A stretch of 64,000 nt of DNA from Acinetobacter sp. C32I (GTDB taxonomy: Bacteria > Pseudomonadota > Gammaproteobacteria > Pseudomonadales > Moraxellaceae). The notes beneath the pieces are model-generated. The model had not been told where the DNA came from. It saw only the letters and a list, made by a program, of their open reading frames with translations, and did no database searches. Positions 8,313-18,738 of this stretch are shown piece by piece (the stretch's first letter is position 1; each line of letters starts with the position of its first letter). The DNA lies in contig NZ_CP098480.1 of NCBI RefSeq assembly GCF_023702715.1, positions 3,100,001 through 3,164,000 of the forward strand. Direction: 5' to 3'. A program made the translations under genes and the position numbers.

Positions 8313-9371
8313 ATGAAAATATTATTAACTGGTGGCGCTGGATTTATTGGTTCTGCTGTTGTACGCCATATTATAAAAACAACGAATGATACCGTTTTAA
8401 ATATAGATAAATTGACCTATGCTGGTAATTTAGATTCATTAAAAGAAATTGATGAAGATCCTCGCTACCAATTTCAACAAGTAGATATTTGCGACGCATT
8501 CAAACTGGAACAAATTTTTGAGCAGTTCCGACCTGATGCTGTGATGCATCTGGCTGCAGAATCTCACGTTGATCGTTCAATTGATGGTCCAAGTGCATTT
8601 ATTCAGACCAATATTGTAGGCACATATACTCTATTAGAGGCTGCACGTAAGTACTGGCAAGTACTAGAAGAAAATAGAAAAACGAGTTTCCGTTTTCACC
8701 ATATTTCTACAGATGAGGTCTATGGTGACTTAGATGGCACAACTGATTTATTTACGGAAACCACACCTTATGCACCGAGCTCTCCTTATTCAGCCAGTAA
8801 GGCGAGTTCGGATCATTTGGTTCGCGCTTGGCAGCGTACCTATGGTTTGCCGACGATTGTGACCAATTGCTCTAATAATTATGGTCCTTACCACTTTCCT
8901 GAAAAATTAATTCCTTTAGTGATTTTAAATGCTTTAGATGGTAAGGCATTACCAATCTATGGAAAGGGTAATCAGATCCGTGATTGGTTGTTTGTTGAAG
9001 ATCATGCCCGTGCACTGTATCAAGTTGTCACTCAAGGTGTGATTGGTGAAACTTATAATATTGGTGGGCACAATGAAAAGCAGAATATTGAAGTGGTTAA
9101 GACCATTTGCAAAATTCTAGATGAGCTGAGACCACAAGCGAATACTCAATCTTATGAAAGTTTAATTACCTTTGTGAAGGATCGACCAGGACATGATCTT
9201 CGCTATGCAATTGATGCTGCAAAAATAGAAAGAGAGCTTGGTTGGAAGCCTCAGGAAACATTTGAAACGGGTATCCGTAAAACAGTTGAATGGTATTTAA
9301 ATAATTTAGAATGGTGTCGCCGTGTACAAGATGGCAGTTATCAACGTGAAAGATTAGGGGTAAATGTCTAA
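8313..9371 (+). CDS. rmlB: dTDP-glucose 4,6-dehydratase RmlB
   Basis: Short-chain dehydrogenase family enzyme that turns dTDP-glucose into dTDP-4-keto-6-deoxyglucose, the branch-point for many capsule sugars. The NAD-binding motif GGAGFIG is at residues 7-13, the catalytic Thr-Asp-Glu at 133-135 and the YxxxK pair at Tyr159/Lys163. The 352-residue length is normal. It is the first gene of the rightward operon and overlaps rmlA by one base (TAATG). Since rmlC and rmlD are absent, the keto sugar is not used for rhamnose here but is passed to the VioA-like aminotransferase two genes on. Confidence 0.96.
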   Translation: MKILLTGGAGFIGSAVVRHIIKTTNDTVLNIDKLTYAGNLDSLKEIDEDPRYQFQQVDICDAFKLEQIFEQFRPDAVMHLAAESHVDRSIDGPSAFIQTNIVGTYTLLEAARKYWQVLEENRKTSFRFHHISTDEVYGDLDGTTDLFTETTPYAPSSPYSASKASSDHLVRAWQRTYGLPTIVTNCSNNYGPYHFPEKLIPLVILNALDGKALPIYGKGNQIRDWLFVEDHARALYQVVTQGVIGETYNIGGHNEKQNIEVVKTICKILDELRPQANTQSYESLITFVKDRPGHDLRYAIDAAKIERELGWKPQETFETGIRKTVEWYLNNLEWCRRVQDGSYQRERLGVNV

Positions 9372-10246
9372 TGTCGACGAAAGGGATTATTCTTGCTGGT
9401 GGCTCAGGTACACGCTTATATCCAATCACTAAGGGTGTATCTAAGCAACTGTTGCCGATCTATGATAAACCGATGGTGTATTACCCTTTGTCGGTCTTGA
9501 TGTTGGCAGGCATTCGCGAAGTTTTGATTATCAGTACACCTGATGATATTGATGGGTTTAAACGGTTATTGGGTGATGGTTCACAATTTGGTGTTGAACT
9601 GAGTTATGCAGTTCAACCAAGCCCAGATGGTTTAGCTCAGGCTTTTATTATTGGTGAAGCGTTTATTGGCACGAGTAATGTGTGTTTAGTGCTTGGCGAT
9701 AATATTTTTTATGGCCAAGGTTTTACGCCAATGCTTCGTCAGGCAGTTGCACGCCAAAAGGGTGCAACTGTCTTTGGCTATCAAGTGAAAGATCCTGAGC
9801 GTTTTGGGGTTGTTGAGTTTGATGGGCAAAAACGTGCAGTTTCTTTAGAAGAAAAACCTAAGTATCCAAAATCACATTTTGCTGTAACTGGTCTTTATTT
9901 CTACGACAATGATGTTGTTGAAATCGCGAAACAAGTTAAACCATCTGAGCGTGGTGAATTAGAAATCACGACCGTCAATCAAATGTACCTAGAGCGTGGT
10001 GACTTAAATGTTGAGTTACTCGGTCGAGGGTTTGCTTGGCTCGACACCGGTACTCACGCAAGTTTACTTGAAGCCGCACAATTTGTAGAAACCATTGAAA
10101 AACGCCAAGGTTATAAGGTGGCTTGTTTAGAAGAAATTGCCTTTAATAATGGTTGGCTAAGCAAAGAGCACGTTTTAGCAATTGGTCAAAGTATGAATAA
10201 AAATGATTATGGCCAATATCTGATTTCTTTGGTGAAAGACGTATGA
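9371..10246 (+). CDS. rmlA: Glucose-1-phosphate thymidylyltransferase RmlA
   Basis: Makes dTDP-glucose from dTTP and glucose-1-phosphate, the substrate of RmlB. The nucleotidyltransferase signature [11 protein letters not shown] is at residues 10-20, with [10 protein letters not shown] and the EEKPKYPKS and WLDTGTH blocks of the family. It has 291 residues, as usual. It is translationally coupled on both sides: the start overlaps the rmlB stop, and its own stop overlaps the ATGA start of the next gene. Confidence 0.96.
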   Translation: MSTKGIILAGGSGTRLYPITKGVSKQLLPIYDKPMVYYPLSVLMLAGIREVLIISTPDDIDGFKRLLGDGSQFGVELSYAVQPSPDGLAQAFIIGEAFIGTSNVCLVLGDNIFYGQGFTPMLRQAVARQKGATVFGYQVKDPERFGVVEFDGQKRAVSLEEKPKYPKSHFAVTGLYFYDNDVVEIAKQVKPSERGELEITTVNQMYLERGDLNVELLGRGFAWLDTGTHASLLEAAQFVETIEKRQGYKVACLEEIAFNNGWLSKEHVLAIGQSMNKNDYGQYLISLVKDV

Positions 10247-11340
10247 AGACCCCGATTTATGTAACGCAGCCAGTTTTACCTGAATTGGATGAGTTTATTC
10301 CTTATTTAAAAGAAATTTGGGATAATAAAATTCTAACGAATTGTGGTCCCCTACATCAGCGATTAGAGCAAGCATTATGTGAGTATTTAGGTGTTCCATA
10401 TATCTCATTATTTAATAATGGAACAATAGCGCTTGTTACAGCATTACAAGCTTTGGGCTTAGAGCAAGGTGAAGTGATTACGACACCTTATACTTTTGTT
10501 GCAACTGCTCACTCGATTGTTTGGAATAAATTAACCCCTGTTTTTGTTGATATTGATCCAAACACATCCAATATTGATCCAGAAGCTGTAGAAGCTGCGA
10601 TTACAGATAAAACAGTCGCAATTTTACCTGTTCATTGTTATGGGATTCCATGTGCAGTTGACGCTTTACAGACAATCGCTGATCAATATCAATTAAAACT
10701 AATTTATGATGCTGCACATGCTTTTGGTATTAAGCACCAAGGACGAAGTATTCTGGATTATGGCGATTTAAGTGTAATTAGCTTTCATGCAACTAAAGTA
10801 TTTAATACCTTTGAGGGCGGTGCTATCGTAAGTCATGGTGCTGATATGAAGCAACGAATTGATCAATTAAGAAATTTTGGCATTGTGAATGAGGCAACTA
10901 TTAATGATATTTCTCTCAATGGAAAATTGAGCGAAGTTCATGCTGCATTAGGATTGTTACAACTCAAAACGATTGAGGATACATTACAATCACGCCAGAA
11001 TATTGATCAAATATATCGAGCAGCTTTAGAGAATATTGATGGGATTGATTGTGTAAGTCGACCTGTTTTAGATAAGGATAATTATTCCTATTTTCCAATA
11101 GTAATAACTGAGAATTATCCTTTAAGTCGTGATGAATTATTTGAGAAACTAAAGGCGAAGAATATTTTTGCTCGTAAATATTTTTTTCCATTGATGACTG
11201 AGCTAAGTATATATCAAGATTTTTATACAGAAACGCCGAAAGCAAAAAAACTCTCTGAACAGGTATTGTGTTTACCAATGTATCCGACATTATCTATAGA
11301 TGAGTGTAAATATATTTCTAACATTATTAAGGATATATAA
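10243..11340 (+). CDS. vioA: dTDP-4-amino-4,6-dideoxy-D-glucose transaminase (VioA-like)
   Basis: PLP-dependent DegT/DnrJ/EryC1/StrS aminotransferase, 365 residues. The PLP-binding lysine is Lys185 in SFHATK, with Asp156 in YDAAHAFG holding the cofactor ring and the family-specific FNNGTIAL and [16 protein letters not shown] segments. The opening [13 protein letters not shown] and overall pattern match VioA of E. coli O7 as I remember it, which makes dTDP-Qui4N from the RmlB product. No 3,4-ketoisomerase (FdtA/QdtA type) is present, which argues against a 3-amino sugar. A WecE-type (Fuc4N) activity is the main alternative. The following acetyltransferase fits Qui4NAc synthesis. Confidence 0.82.
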   Translation: MKTPIYVTQPVLPELDEFIPYLKEIWDNKILTNCGPLHQRLEQALCEYLGVPYISLFNNGTIALVTALQALGLEQGEVITTPYTFVATAHSIVWNKLTPVFVDIDPNTSNIDPEAVEAAITDKTVAILPVHCYGIPCAVDALQTIADQYQLKLIYDAAHAFGIKHQGRSILDYGDLSVISFHATKVFNTFEGGAIVSHGADMKQRIDQLRNFGIVNEATINDISLNGKLSEVHAALGLLQLKTIEDTLQSRQNIDQIYRAALENIDGIDCVSRPVLDKDNYSYFPIVITENYPLSRDELFEKLKAKNIFARKYFFPLMTELSIYQDFYTETPKAKKLSEQVLCLPMYPTLSIDECKYISNIIKDI

Positions 11341-11970
11341 GTGAAGAAAATTATAGTTGTTGGTGCAGGTGGTTTTGGGAAAGAAGTTGCTTGGATGGCT
11401 AAGCGTTGTGGCCGTGAAGTCTTGGGTTTTTTGGATAGTACACCAGATAAGCAAAATACTAAAATTATGGGACTAGATGTCTTAGGACCAATTGAACATG
11501 CAGAGCAATTTCTTGACTATGAGTTTGTGATCGCAATTGGCAATCCTAGAGCAAGAAAGAAAATTATAGATGTTTTTTTTAAAGATGAGCGATTTTCTTT
11601 TGCGACATTGATCGATCCATCGTCGATAGTTGGTGAAAACATATCGATTGCCACAGGCTCAATCATTTGTGCTGGAGTAATACTTACCGTAGATATTTCA
11701 GTTGGAAAGCATACTATCATCAATATAAATAGTACAATTGGACATGATGTAATTATAAAAGACTTTGTAACAATTGCTCCAAATGCTTCAGTATCTGGAA
11801 ATATTGTTTTAAATGACTTTGTTGAAATTGGTACAAATGCCACATTGCGAGAAAAACTTAATGTTTATGAGGGTGCAATGATTGGTATGGGAGCTGTATT
11901 AACAAAGGATGTAGAAAAAAATCATGTCATGGTTGGTAATCCCGCTAAACTTTTAAAGATCATGGATTGA
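11341..11970 (+). CDS. vioB: Sugar O/N-acyltransferase of the PglD/NeuD family, predicted dTDP-Qui4N acetyltransferase (VioB-like)
   Basis: 209-residue two-domain enzyme. The N-terminal Rossmann-like part has GAGGFGKEV (8-16); the C-terminal left-handed beta-helix has hexapeptide repeats from about residue 95. The likely catalytic histidine is His135 in STIGHDV. GTG start directly after the vioA stop, with an AAGG about eight bases upstream. Position after vioA suggests that it N-acetylates dTDP-Qui4N to dTDP-Qui4NAc. The family also acts on other amino sugars, so the substrate rests on context. Confidence 0.8.
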   Translation: MKKIIVVGAGGFGKEVAWMAKRCGREVLGFLDSTPDKQNTKIMGLDVLGPIEHAEQFLDYEFVIAIGNPRARKKIIDVFFKDERFSFATLIDPSSIVGENISIATGSIICAGVILTVDISVGKHTIININSTIGHDVIIKDFVTIAPNASVSGNIVLNDFVEIGTNATLREKLNVYEGAMIGMGAVLTKDVEKNHVMVGNPAKLLKIMD

Positions 11971-11986
11971 TTTTGAGTGTAAAAAA

Positions 11987-13492
11987 TTGTCAAAACTCAA
12001 AATAAATATTTTTGCCAGCTATATCAGCCAAATTTATATTATTGTGATTAGCCTTCTTATTCTGCCGCTATACATGAAATATATGGGAGCAGAAGCTTAT
12101 GGCTTGGTTGGCTTTTTTACCATGTTACAAGGTCTGTTCATGCTACTTGATTTTGGTCTAACCCCAACAATTAGCAGACAAACAGCTCAATTTAATGCTG
12201 GGGTGGGAACAGCTTTAGTTTTCCGTCAATTATTCAGAGCATTAAGCATAATTTTTGTAGCAATCTCACTAATCGGTACAACATTGATTTTGAGTCTTGA
12301 TAATTATATTGCTTTGAACTGGCTTAAACTTCAGAGCCTAAATATTACGGATGTTTTATTTGCATTACAGGTCATGGCAATTTGCGTTGCACTACGTTGG
12401 ATGACGGGTTTGTATCGAGGGGTGATATCTGGCTTTGAAAAAATTATGTGGTTGAGTGGGATAAATACTCTAGTTGCCACACTCAGATTTCCTGGTGTAT
12501 TAATATACATGTATTGCTTTGGTTTTAATGTAAATAATTTTTTTATTTTTCAACTTATTATAGCTATTTTTGAGTTCTTTATATTTTTAATAAAAACTTA
12601 TACGTTATTACCTAAAATTAATTCTGGTGATGTTTTGAGTTGGTCCTTGGCTCCCGTTAAGCCTTTGTTAGGCTTTGCTTTAACAATTGCTTTTACCTCT
12701 TCAGTATGGGTTTTGCTGACCCAATTAGATAAATTTGTTTTATCAGGCATTTTAACTTTATCTGATTATGGATATTTCTCTTTGGCGGTGTTAGTTGCTG
12801 GTGGAGTATTGCAAATTAGCACACCAATTAGTTCAGTTATTATGCCAAGAATGGCTCACTTACAAGGCGAGCAAAAATTTGCTGAGATGCGCGAAGTTTA
12901 TTTAAACTCGACTCAGCTTATAGCTGTTATAGTTGTTTCTGCTGGCATTGTTCTATCTGCACTGGCTGAGCCAATACTATATGTTTGGACTGGAGATACA
13001 TTGTTAGCGGCGAAAACTGCACCAATATTGAAATTATATGCTTTAGGTAATGCTTTATTAGCGTTAGGTGCTTTCCCTTATTATTTGCAATATGCAAAAG
13101 GTGATCTAAAATATCATTTTTTAGGCAATATCATCAGTGTTGTTTTGTTGATACCTGTTATAATTTGGTTTGCTCAAATTTATGGGGCAATTGGAGCAGG
13201 ATGGGTTTGGCTTATATTTCAAATAGTCTATTTATTAAGTTGGGTAAGCTTTGTTCATATGAAAATAGAAACTGGTATTAATACTAAATGGTTTAAATCT
13301 TTTTTGCCGACTATTTTTATGGTATCTCTTTTTGCTTTTTCAATATCATATTTTTTTAACTTTTCTCAGCTTCGTTTAGTTGCATTTATGCAAATAGCCA
13401 TCTTTAGTATCATGAGTCTATTTATTGCACTATTGTGCTCGAATTCAGTAAGAAGCGTACTAAAACATAAATTATTAAAGAGTGCGTCATGA
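11987..13492 (+). CDS. wzx: Capsule repeat-unit flippase Wzx
   Basis: Polysaccharide-specific MOP-family transporter of 501 residues with about 12-14 hydrophobic segments; carries undecaprenyl-linked K units across the inner membrane. Typical features are the opening segment with YISQIYIIVISLLILP, then MGAEAYGLVGFF, and LDFGLTPTISRQTA. Start is a TTG at 11987 with GAGTG seven bases upstream; no convincing ATG lies near. AT-rich and lineage-specific, like the rest of the variable block. Its stop overlaps the next start (ATGA). Confidence 0.88.
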   Translation: MSKLKINIFASYISQIYIIVISLLILPLYMKYMGAEAYGLVGFFTMLQGLFMLLDFGLTPTISRQTAQFNAGVGTALVFRQLFRALSIIFVAISLIGTTLILSLDNYIALNWLKLQSLNITDVLFALQVMAICVALRWMTGLYRGVISGFEKIMWLSGINTLVATLRFPGVLIYMYCFGFNVNNFFIFQLIIAIFEFFIFLIKTYTLLPKINSGDVLSWSLAPVKPLLGFALTIAFTSSVWVLLTQLDKFVLSGILTLSDYGYFSLAVLVAGGVLQISTPISSVIMPRMAHLQGEQKFAEMREVYLNSTQLIAVIVVSAGIVLSALAEPILYVWTGDTLLAAKTAPILKLYALGNALLALGAFPYYLQYAKGDLKYHFLGNIISVVLLIPVIIWFAQIYGAIGAGWVWLIFQIVYLLSWVSFVHMKIETGINTKWFKSFLPTIFMVSLFAFSISYFFNFSQLRLVAFMQIAIFSIMSLFIALLCSNSVRSVLKHKLLKSAS

Positions 13493-14337
13493 ATAATACT
13501 GATATTCAGGTTTCAGTTTGTGTTGTAACATATAATCAGGAAAATTATATTGCTGAGTGTTTAGAAAGCTTAGTTTCGCAGCAAACGAAATTTAAATTTG
13601 AAATAATTGTAGGTGAAGACTGTTCCACAGATCGCACTAGAGAAATTGTGCAAAAATATATCGAAAAATATCCTGATTTGATTGTTCCTTTGTTCTATAA
13701 AAAAAATGTTGGCGCAGTTGAAAATATTAAGCAAGTATATAAATTAGCCAAAGGTAAATACATTGCTCATATAGATGGTGATGATTTTTCTTTGCCAAAT
13801 AAATTACAAAAACAATATGAGAAAATGGAACAGGGCTTTGCTATTTGTTCACATAATGTTTGTTCTATTGATCAATATGGTGATACGGATAAGGCATTTT
13901 GGCATTTTAAAGATGGAGAGTATAGTTGGAAATTTTATATGAAAAATATGCCTTTTTTTGCGCATTCATCTAAAATGTTTGTTAAAGAACATTTAATTAA
14001 ATTTATTGAGTGTATGGAGGAAAATACATATGATTTCGAATTGCATTTAGAGAGTTTAAAGTTTGGTTCAATATATCATATTGGTGAGAATTTAGGCGTT
14101 TATCGCTTAAATGTTGGATTAATGGCGAATGATAAACAAATTTTAATCAAAATGATTGACACAAAAATTAGAGTCTATGAAAAAAGTTTAAGCTATTTTA
14201 ATGATTTTATGTTTGTAAAAAAAAGCTATATTTTGGCTTTGCTTAAGATGCTAAAATTATGCTTTATTCAAAAAAAGTATAGTAAAATTAATCAAATATT
14301 AATTAAACTCATGTCAGTAATGGTGAGATTCAAATGA
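13489..14337 (+). CDS. Family 2 glycosyltransferase (capsule repeat-unit assembly)
   Basis: GT-A fold transferase, 282 residues. The N-terminal nucleotide-binding strand VCVVTYNQENYIAECLESL is followed by EDCSTDRT, and the metal-binding DGDD motif sits in HIDGDDF (about residues 93-99). It starts in the wzx stop and overlaps the next gene by four bases, so it is part of a tightly coupled operon. Sugar and linkage cannot be read from the sequence. Strongly AT-rich, as is usual for variable capsule genes. Confidence 0.85.
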   Translation: MNNTDIQVSVCVVTYNQENYIAECLESLVSQQTKFKFEIIVGEDCSTDRTREIVQKYIEKYPDLIVPLFYKKNVGAVENIKQVYKLAKGKYIAHIDGDDFSLPNKLQKQYEKMEQGFAICSHNVCSIDQYGDTDKAFWHFKDGEYSWKFYMKNMPFFAHSSKMFVKEHLIKFIECMEENTYDFELHLESLKFGSIYHIGENLGVYRLNVGLMANDKQILIKMIDTKIRVYEKSLSYFNDFMFVKKSYILALLKMLKLCFIQKKYSKINQILIKLMSVMVRFK

Positions 14338-15434
14338 AGGTTTTACTTTTAGTTCCTGATTTAGTTGTTGGTGGAGTAACAACGATAGTTGGAAATTTAG
14401 TAAAACATTTAAAAGTAAGAAACTATCAAGTTGTTGTTGTATCTATTTTTGATAAACCGGCTGATATCTTAGAACCTAATGTGAAAACTTTAGGTGTGAA
14501 AAATATTTTAGATTTACCTCAAGCAATTTTTAAACTAAGAAAAATTATATTAAATGAAAGTCCAGATGTAGTTCATAGTCATACTATATTTAGTCATCTA
14601 TTGGTTTCTATCATTAAGAAGTTTTTTGTTAATAATATAAAGTTAATATGTACAGAACATGGGACTTTGAGCAAAAGTGAATCTCAAACTCATTATATGA
14701 AAATATTTAAGAAAATAAATCATGTTGTTGATTTAATGACATTTGTTAGTTCTGCTAGCCTAAAAAGTTATGAGAAATACAATATTATTAATAACAACTT
14801 AAAGAGCCAAGTTGTATATAATGGCATTGATATAAAAAAATTTGAAGAAAACAATGAGATAAGAAATTTTATGCGTAGTCAATATTCTATTGATGAAGAG
14901 ACTACCGTGTATGGCTCATTTGGGAGATTGGCACCTGAGAAAAATATTGAATTGTTTCTAAAAGCTCTTGTAAGGTTGAAAGGAAGAGTCAAGTTTAAAT
15001 TTTTTTTAATTGGAAATGGTACGGAAAAAGATAGTGTCTTAAGTGCAGTAAAAGAGTTAAATCTGACAAATGAACTGATTTATATTCCTTTTACAGATAA
15101 AATTGCAGACTATATGAACGCTATAGATATTTTATGTCTAAGTAGTACAACGGAAGGACTACCCACAGTAATTATAGAAGCCATGAGTTGTAAAAAAATG
15201 GTTGTAGCTACGGAGGTTGGTGGTGTGGTTGAAATTTTACCAGAAGGCCAACGATTTCTTGTTAAGAGTGGTGATGAAATCGATCTAAGCAATCAATTGA
15301 TAAAAGTCTCTTTATTAGGAAACAAGAGTCAACTTGGAAGCTTATATCATCAGATTGCTGTAGAAAAGTTTAGCGTAGACGTTATGCTTGAGCAATGGAT
15401 TCAAGTATATGAACAATCATGCTTTAAGCATTGA
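14334..15434 (+). CDS. Family 4 glycosyltransferase (capsule repeat-unit assembly)
   Basis: GT-B fold retaining transferase of 366 residues. The N-terminal domain opens with LLVPDLVVGGVTTIVGNL. The C-terminal donor-binding domain has GSFGRLAPEKNIELFLKAL (about 197-215) and the E-x7-E element in SSTTEGLPTVIIEAMSCKK. Starts in the ATGA overlap with the preceding gene and ends close to the start of wzy. Specificity unknown. Confidence 0.87.
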   Translation: MKVLLLVPDLVVGGVTTIVGNLVKHLKVRNYQVVVVSIFDKPADILEPNVKTLGVKNILDLPQAIFKLRKIILNESPDVVHSHTIFSHLLVSIIKKFFVNNIKLICTEHGTLSKSESQTHYMKIFKKINHVVDLMTFVSSASLKSYEKYNIINNNLKSQVVYNGIDIKKFEENNEIRNFMRSQYSIDEETTVYGSFGRLAPEKNIELFLKALVRLKGRVKFKFFLIGNGTEKDSVLSAVKELNLTNELIYIPFTDKIADYMNAIDILCLSSTTEGLPTVIIEAMSCKKMVVATEVGGVVEILPEGQRFLVKSGDEIDLSNQLIKVSLLGNKSQLGSLYHQIAVEKFSVDVMLEQWIQVYEQSCFKH

Positions 15435-15438
15435 TAAA

Positions 15439-16668
15439 ATGGCTATATGTAGGTGTGCTGTGATAAATGATGGAGTTTTTAAAAATTTTATTTTCTTTAT
15501 TTTATTATTTATTTATTTAATTAATATTAAGTTATTTTTTTCTGATTTACCTATTTTTTATTTTTTATCTCCTTTAGGTTTGCTGTTACTGGGAAAAGAC
15601 TTTTTAACTGGTAAAGCATACAAAGGGGTAGTTAATTTTTTTATACTGATTTTTATTTTTTTTGTTATTGGATTAATATCTTTTTTAGTAAACCAGTATA
15701 ATGATTTCTTCTTTTTTAGAGAATTTTTTATATATACAATTCTATCTCTTTTTTACGTTAGATTTTTAGTATACCTTTATTTTAAATTTTTCCCTGCTGG
15801 TAATATTGATAAGATCTTTTATTTGGGTGTATTTTGTGTTTTTCTTCAGTTATGTTTGAGTCTTGCTGCATTTTTAAATCCTGCTTTTTATAATATTTTA
15901 TTTTCGATATTTTCTGATAATGTGCAGTTAGATAATGTTGAAAGTTTTGCTAAAATGCGTTTGATTGCATTGGGGACACCTTTTTTTGGCTCGGCTATTT
16001 TAAACTGCTTTATCTTAATTGTTGCAGCTGAATATTTAATAAAAAATGAAAAAAAATACTTATTTTTTCTAATGGCTTTGGTCATTATGATGCTAGGTCT
16101 TTTTAGTGCAAGAAGTACCATATTTGGTATCATTTGTTTTGTTCTCTTAGTATTGACTCAATTTTTTAATAAGTCTACATATAAATATTTTGTTTTTGGT
16201 GGTGGTGTTTTATTTTTGGGTTCAATAGTTATTTCATCCTATTTACAAAATTTAGATGCTTTAATTAAATTTGGTTTTGGTTTTTTAACAGACTTTTCTT
16301 CTTCGCAAGCTTCAGACTCTGTGTCTGATTTGCAAAGTATGTATGAGATACTTCCTAATAACATCAAAACTTGGCTGATAGGAGATAGCTTATACCGTGA
16401 TGTAAATACAGGATTCTACTACCAAGATACTGATGTAGGTTTTTTACGAATTATTTTTGTAAATGGTATAATTGGCCTGATTATTTTCTTGTCTATTCAC
16501 TTTTATGTGCTATTAGAAATAAATAAGAAATATATTAGTACTATAGCTAAGTTACTCTTAGCTGGCATACTTGTTGTGCTAAATGCTAAAGGTGTAACCA
16601 ATCTTCTGCCATATCTCTTACTTATCTATCTTTTTTCGATCTATGATCCGAATAAGATAAAAGTATAA
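15439..16668 (+). CDS. wzy: Predicted K-unit polymerase Wzy
   Basis: Very hydrophobic protein of about 410 residues with 10-12 predicted membrane spans and one larger extracytoplasmic loop (roughly residues 285-330). It is the only such protein in the locus, so it fills the Wzy role that joins repeat units on the periplasmic face. Wzy proteins are highly divergent, and the call rests on topology and position. The start is uncertain: in-frame options are ATG 15388 or 15409 (both inside the upstream gene), ATG 15439, and GTG 15460, the last having an AGG six bases before it. Confidence 0.75.
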   Translation: MAICRCAVINDGVFKNFIFFILLFIYLINIKLFFSDLPIFYFLSPLGLLLLGKDFLTGKAYKGVVNFFILIFIFFVIGLISFLVNQYNDFFFFREFFIYTILSLFYVRFLVYLYFKFFPAGNIDKIFYLGVFCVFLQLCLSLAAFLNPAFYNILFSIFSDNVQLDNVESFAKMRLIALGTPFFGSAILNCFILIVAAEYLIKNEKKYLFFLMALVIMMLGLFSARSTIFGIICFVLLVLTQFFNKSTYKYFVFGGGVLFLGSIVISSYLQNLDALIKFGFGFLTDFSSSQASDSVSDLQSMYEILPNNIKTWLIGDSLYRDVNTGFYYQDTDVGFLRIIFVNGIIGLIIFLSIHFYVLLEINKKYISTIAKLLLAGILVVLNAKGVTNLLPYLLLIYLFSIYDPNKIKV

Positions 16669-16694
16669 ATCTGTATTTGTTTGGAAATAGTTTT

Positions 16695-17561
16695 ATGATC
16701 TCTATCGGAATACCTTTTTTTAATGCTGCAGCATATCTTGAAGATGCAATTAAATCGGTATTGGCACAAACTTTCCAAGAGTGGGAGCTGATATTGGTCG
16801 ATGATGGTTCATCAGATGGTTCACTAGATATAGCAAAAAAATATGAGCAATTGGACTCTAGAGTACGTGTAATATCTGATGGTTTAAATAAAAAACTCCC
16901 AACTCGACTGAATGAAATCATCAAGGAAGCAAAATTTAACCTAATTGCTCGCATGGATGCTGATGATTTAATGGATGTTGAGCGATTAGAAAAACAATAT
17001 GCTTTTTTAAGTGCAAACCCAGAATATGATTTGGTTACAACAGGTATGTATTCAATTGATCAGAGTAACGAGGTATTGGGAAAAAGATTACCTGAAAATC
17101 GGATCATGCAAGCGAATGAGATTCTTGGTGGATTAACAAATTTATTACATGCATCTATGCTCGCAAAAAAGCAATGGTGTTTACGAAATCCGTATAGAGA
17201 AGATAATGCGTTGGCGGAGGATTATGAGCTATGGCTTTCTGCTGCAATAAAAAATGATTTAAAATACAATGTGTTACAGGAGCCTCTTTACTATTATCGT
17301 GAGGTGGAAAATGTCAAAAAAGAAAAGATGATTAAAGGTTATAATACACAAATAGAAGTAATCAATAGGTATTACGCTGGAGTTATTTCTAATAACTTGA
17401 AAAATAAAATAGTTTTTAAGTTTGAACTAAAAAAAATTATTGTGAAAATATTTAACTTCTTTAATTTAATGTTTATTCTACAGATGCGTAGAGTAAACAA
17501 TATTACTGTTTCTGATCAAGCGCGATATAAAGCAAATTTAGATAAAATTTTAAGTGTTTAA
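16695..17561 (+). CDS. Family 2 glycosyltransferase (capsule repeat-unit assembly)
   Basis: GT-A transferase of 288 residues. Opens MISIGIPFFNAAAYLEDAI, with VDDGSSDGS and the metal-binding DADD in ARMDADDL. The ATG at 16695 is preferred over the TTG six codons earlier because a GGAA element lies between them at suitable spacing. The C-terminal part is basic and helical, as in WaaV/AmsE-like capsule transferases. Substrate unknown. Confidence 0.86.
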   Translation: MISIGIPFFNAAAYLEDAIKSVLAQTFQEWELILVDDGSSDGSLDIAKKYEQLDSRVRVISDGLNKKLPTRLNEIIKEAKFNLIARMDADDLMDVERLEKQYAFLSANPEYDLVTTGMYSIDQSNEVLGKRLPENRIMQANEILGGLTNLLHASMLAKKQWCLRNPYREDNALAEDYELWLSAAIKNDLKYNVLQEPLYYYREVENVKKEKMIKGYNTQIEVINRYYAGVISNNLKNKIVFKFELKKIIVKIFNFFNLMFILQMRRVNNITVSDQARYKANLDKILSV

Positions 17562-17562
17562 A

Positions 17563-18738
17563 ATGACAGTTAATAGTAAAAAAGTTGTTCTAATTGGAAA
17601 CACGGCATCAAGTTTGCTAGGGTTTCGCTTGGATATGATCAAGCAGTTAATTGGTTTGGGATACGAGGTTTATACTTTTACTAGTGAGTATTCTTCGAAT
17701 GAACTTGAACAATTAAGAGAATTAGGTTGTATACCGATTCCTTATCAAATGAGTCGAGGAGGTGTCAATCCTTTTGCTGACTTAAAAACACTTATCGAGT
17801 TGAAGTCTAAGATTGCTCAAATTCAACCGATACTCGTTTTTTCATACTTTACCAAACCAATTATATACGGATCATTGGCTGCGAAGCTAAGTCATACTCC
17901 GAAGATCATAGGAATGGTGGAAGGGCTAGGTACTCCATTTACAATTCACAAAAATGGGCAAAGTTTAAAAGTTAAACTTATTCGTTTTATACAAATCTGT
18001 TTATATAGAATAGTTTTTCCATTTTTGGATAAGATTATTTTTTTAAACTCGGATGATCCTGTAGATTTAATTAAAAAGCATAAGATTTGGCATAAAAATA
18101 GTGCTGTTAATATATTAGGACCTATTGGTCTTAATTTAGATGAATATTCGTATACAAAATGGAATGAGACGGAGCCAGTTTCATTTATTTTTATTGCCCG
18201 CTTATTGGCAGAAAAGGGAATTTATGAATATATTGAAGCTGCTAAAATTGTAAAAAATAAATATCCACAAGCGATTTTTAAGATTATTGGGGGGCTTGAT
18301 AAGGAAAACCCATATGGTTTAACACAAAGTCAGCTTGATGAATTGGTGAGCTTAAATATTGTAGAATATGCTGGATTTGTAAAAGATGTAGCACAACGTA
18401 TAAAAAATACATCAGTTTTTGTTTTACCTTCATATTACCGGGAGGGTGTACCACGCAGTACTCAAGAGGCAATGGCAATCGGACGTCCTGTAATTACCAC
18501 AAATGTACCTGGTTGTAGGGAAACTGTCATCGATGGGATAAATGGTTTTCTTGTACCAAAGTGGAATGTTCAAGTATTAGCTGATAAAATGTGCTATTTC
18601 ATTGAGCATCCTGAACAGGTCAATATTATGGGGCGGGAAAGTTACAGAATTGCTCAAGAAAAGTTCGATGTAAATAAAGTAAATGAAAAATTATTTGAAA
18701 TTATGGGTTTAAATGCTGAAAATGAAAAGACTCGTTGA
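17563..18738 (+). CDS. Family 4 glycosyltransferase adjoining the initiating transferase
   Basis: GT-B transferase, 391 residues: N-terminal NTASSLLGFRLDMIKQL, then GMVEGLGTPFT, then FIARLLAEKGIYEYIEAAK and the donor-site EGVPRSTQEAMAIGRPVITT. This type of GT4 is commonly placed right before the phosphoglycosyltransferase and often adds the second sugar to the lipid-linked primer. That role is inferred from position. It overlaps the next gene by 17 bases. Confidence 0.86.
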   Translation: MTVNSKKVVLIGNTASSLLGFRLDMIKQLIGLGYEVYTFTSEYSSNELEQLRELGCIPIPYQMSRGGVNPFADLKTLIELKSKIAQIQPILVFSYFTKPIIYGSLAAKLSHTPKIIGMVEGLGTPFTIHKNGQSLKVKLIRFIQICLYRIVFPFLDKIIFLNSDDPVDLIKKHKIWHKNSAVNILGPIGLNLDEYSYTKWNETEPVSFIFIARLLAEKGIYEYIEAAKIVKNKYPQAIFKIIGGLDKENPYGLTQSQLDELVSLNIVEYAGFVKDVAQRIKNTSVFVLPSYYREGVPRSTQEAMAIGRPVITTNVPGCRETVIDGINGFLVPKWNVQVLADKMCYFIEHPEQVNIMGRESYRIAQEKFDVNKVNEKLFEIMGLNAENEKTR

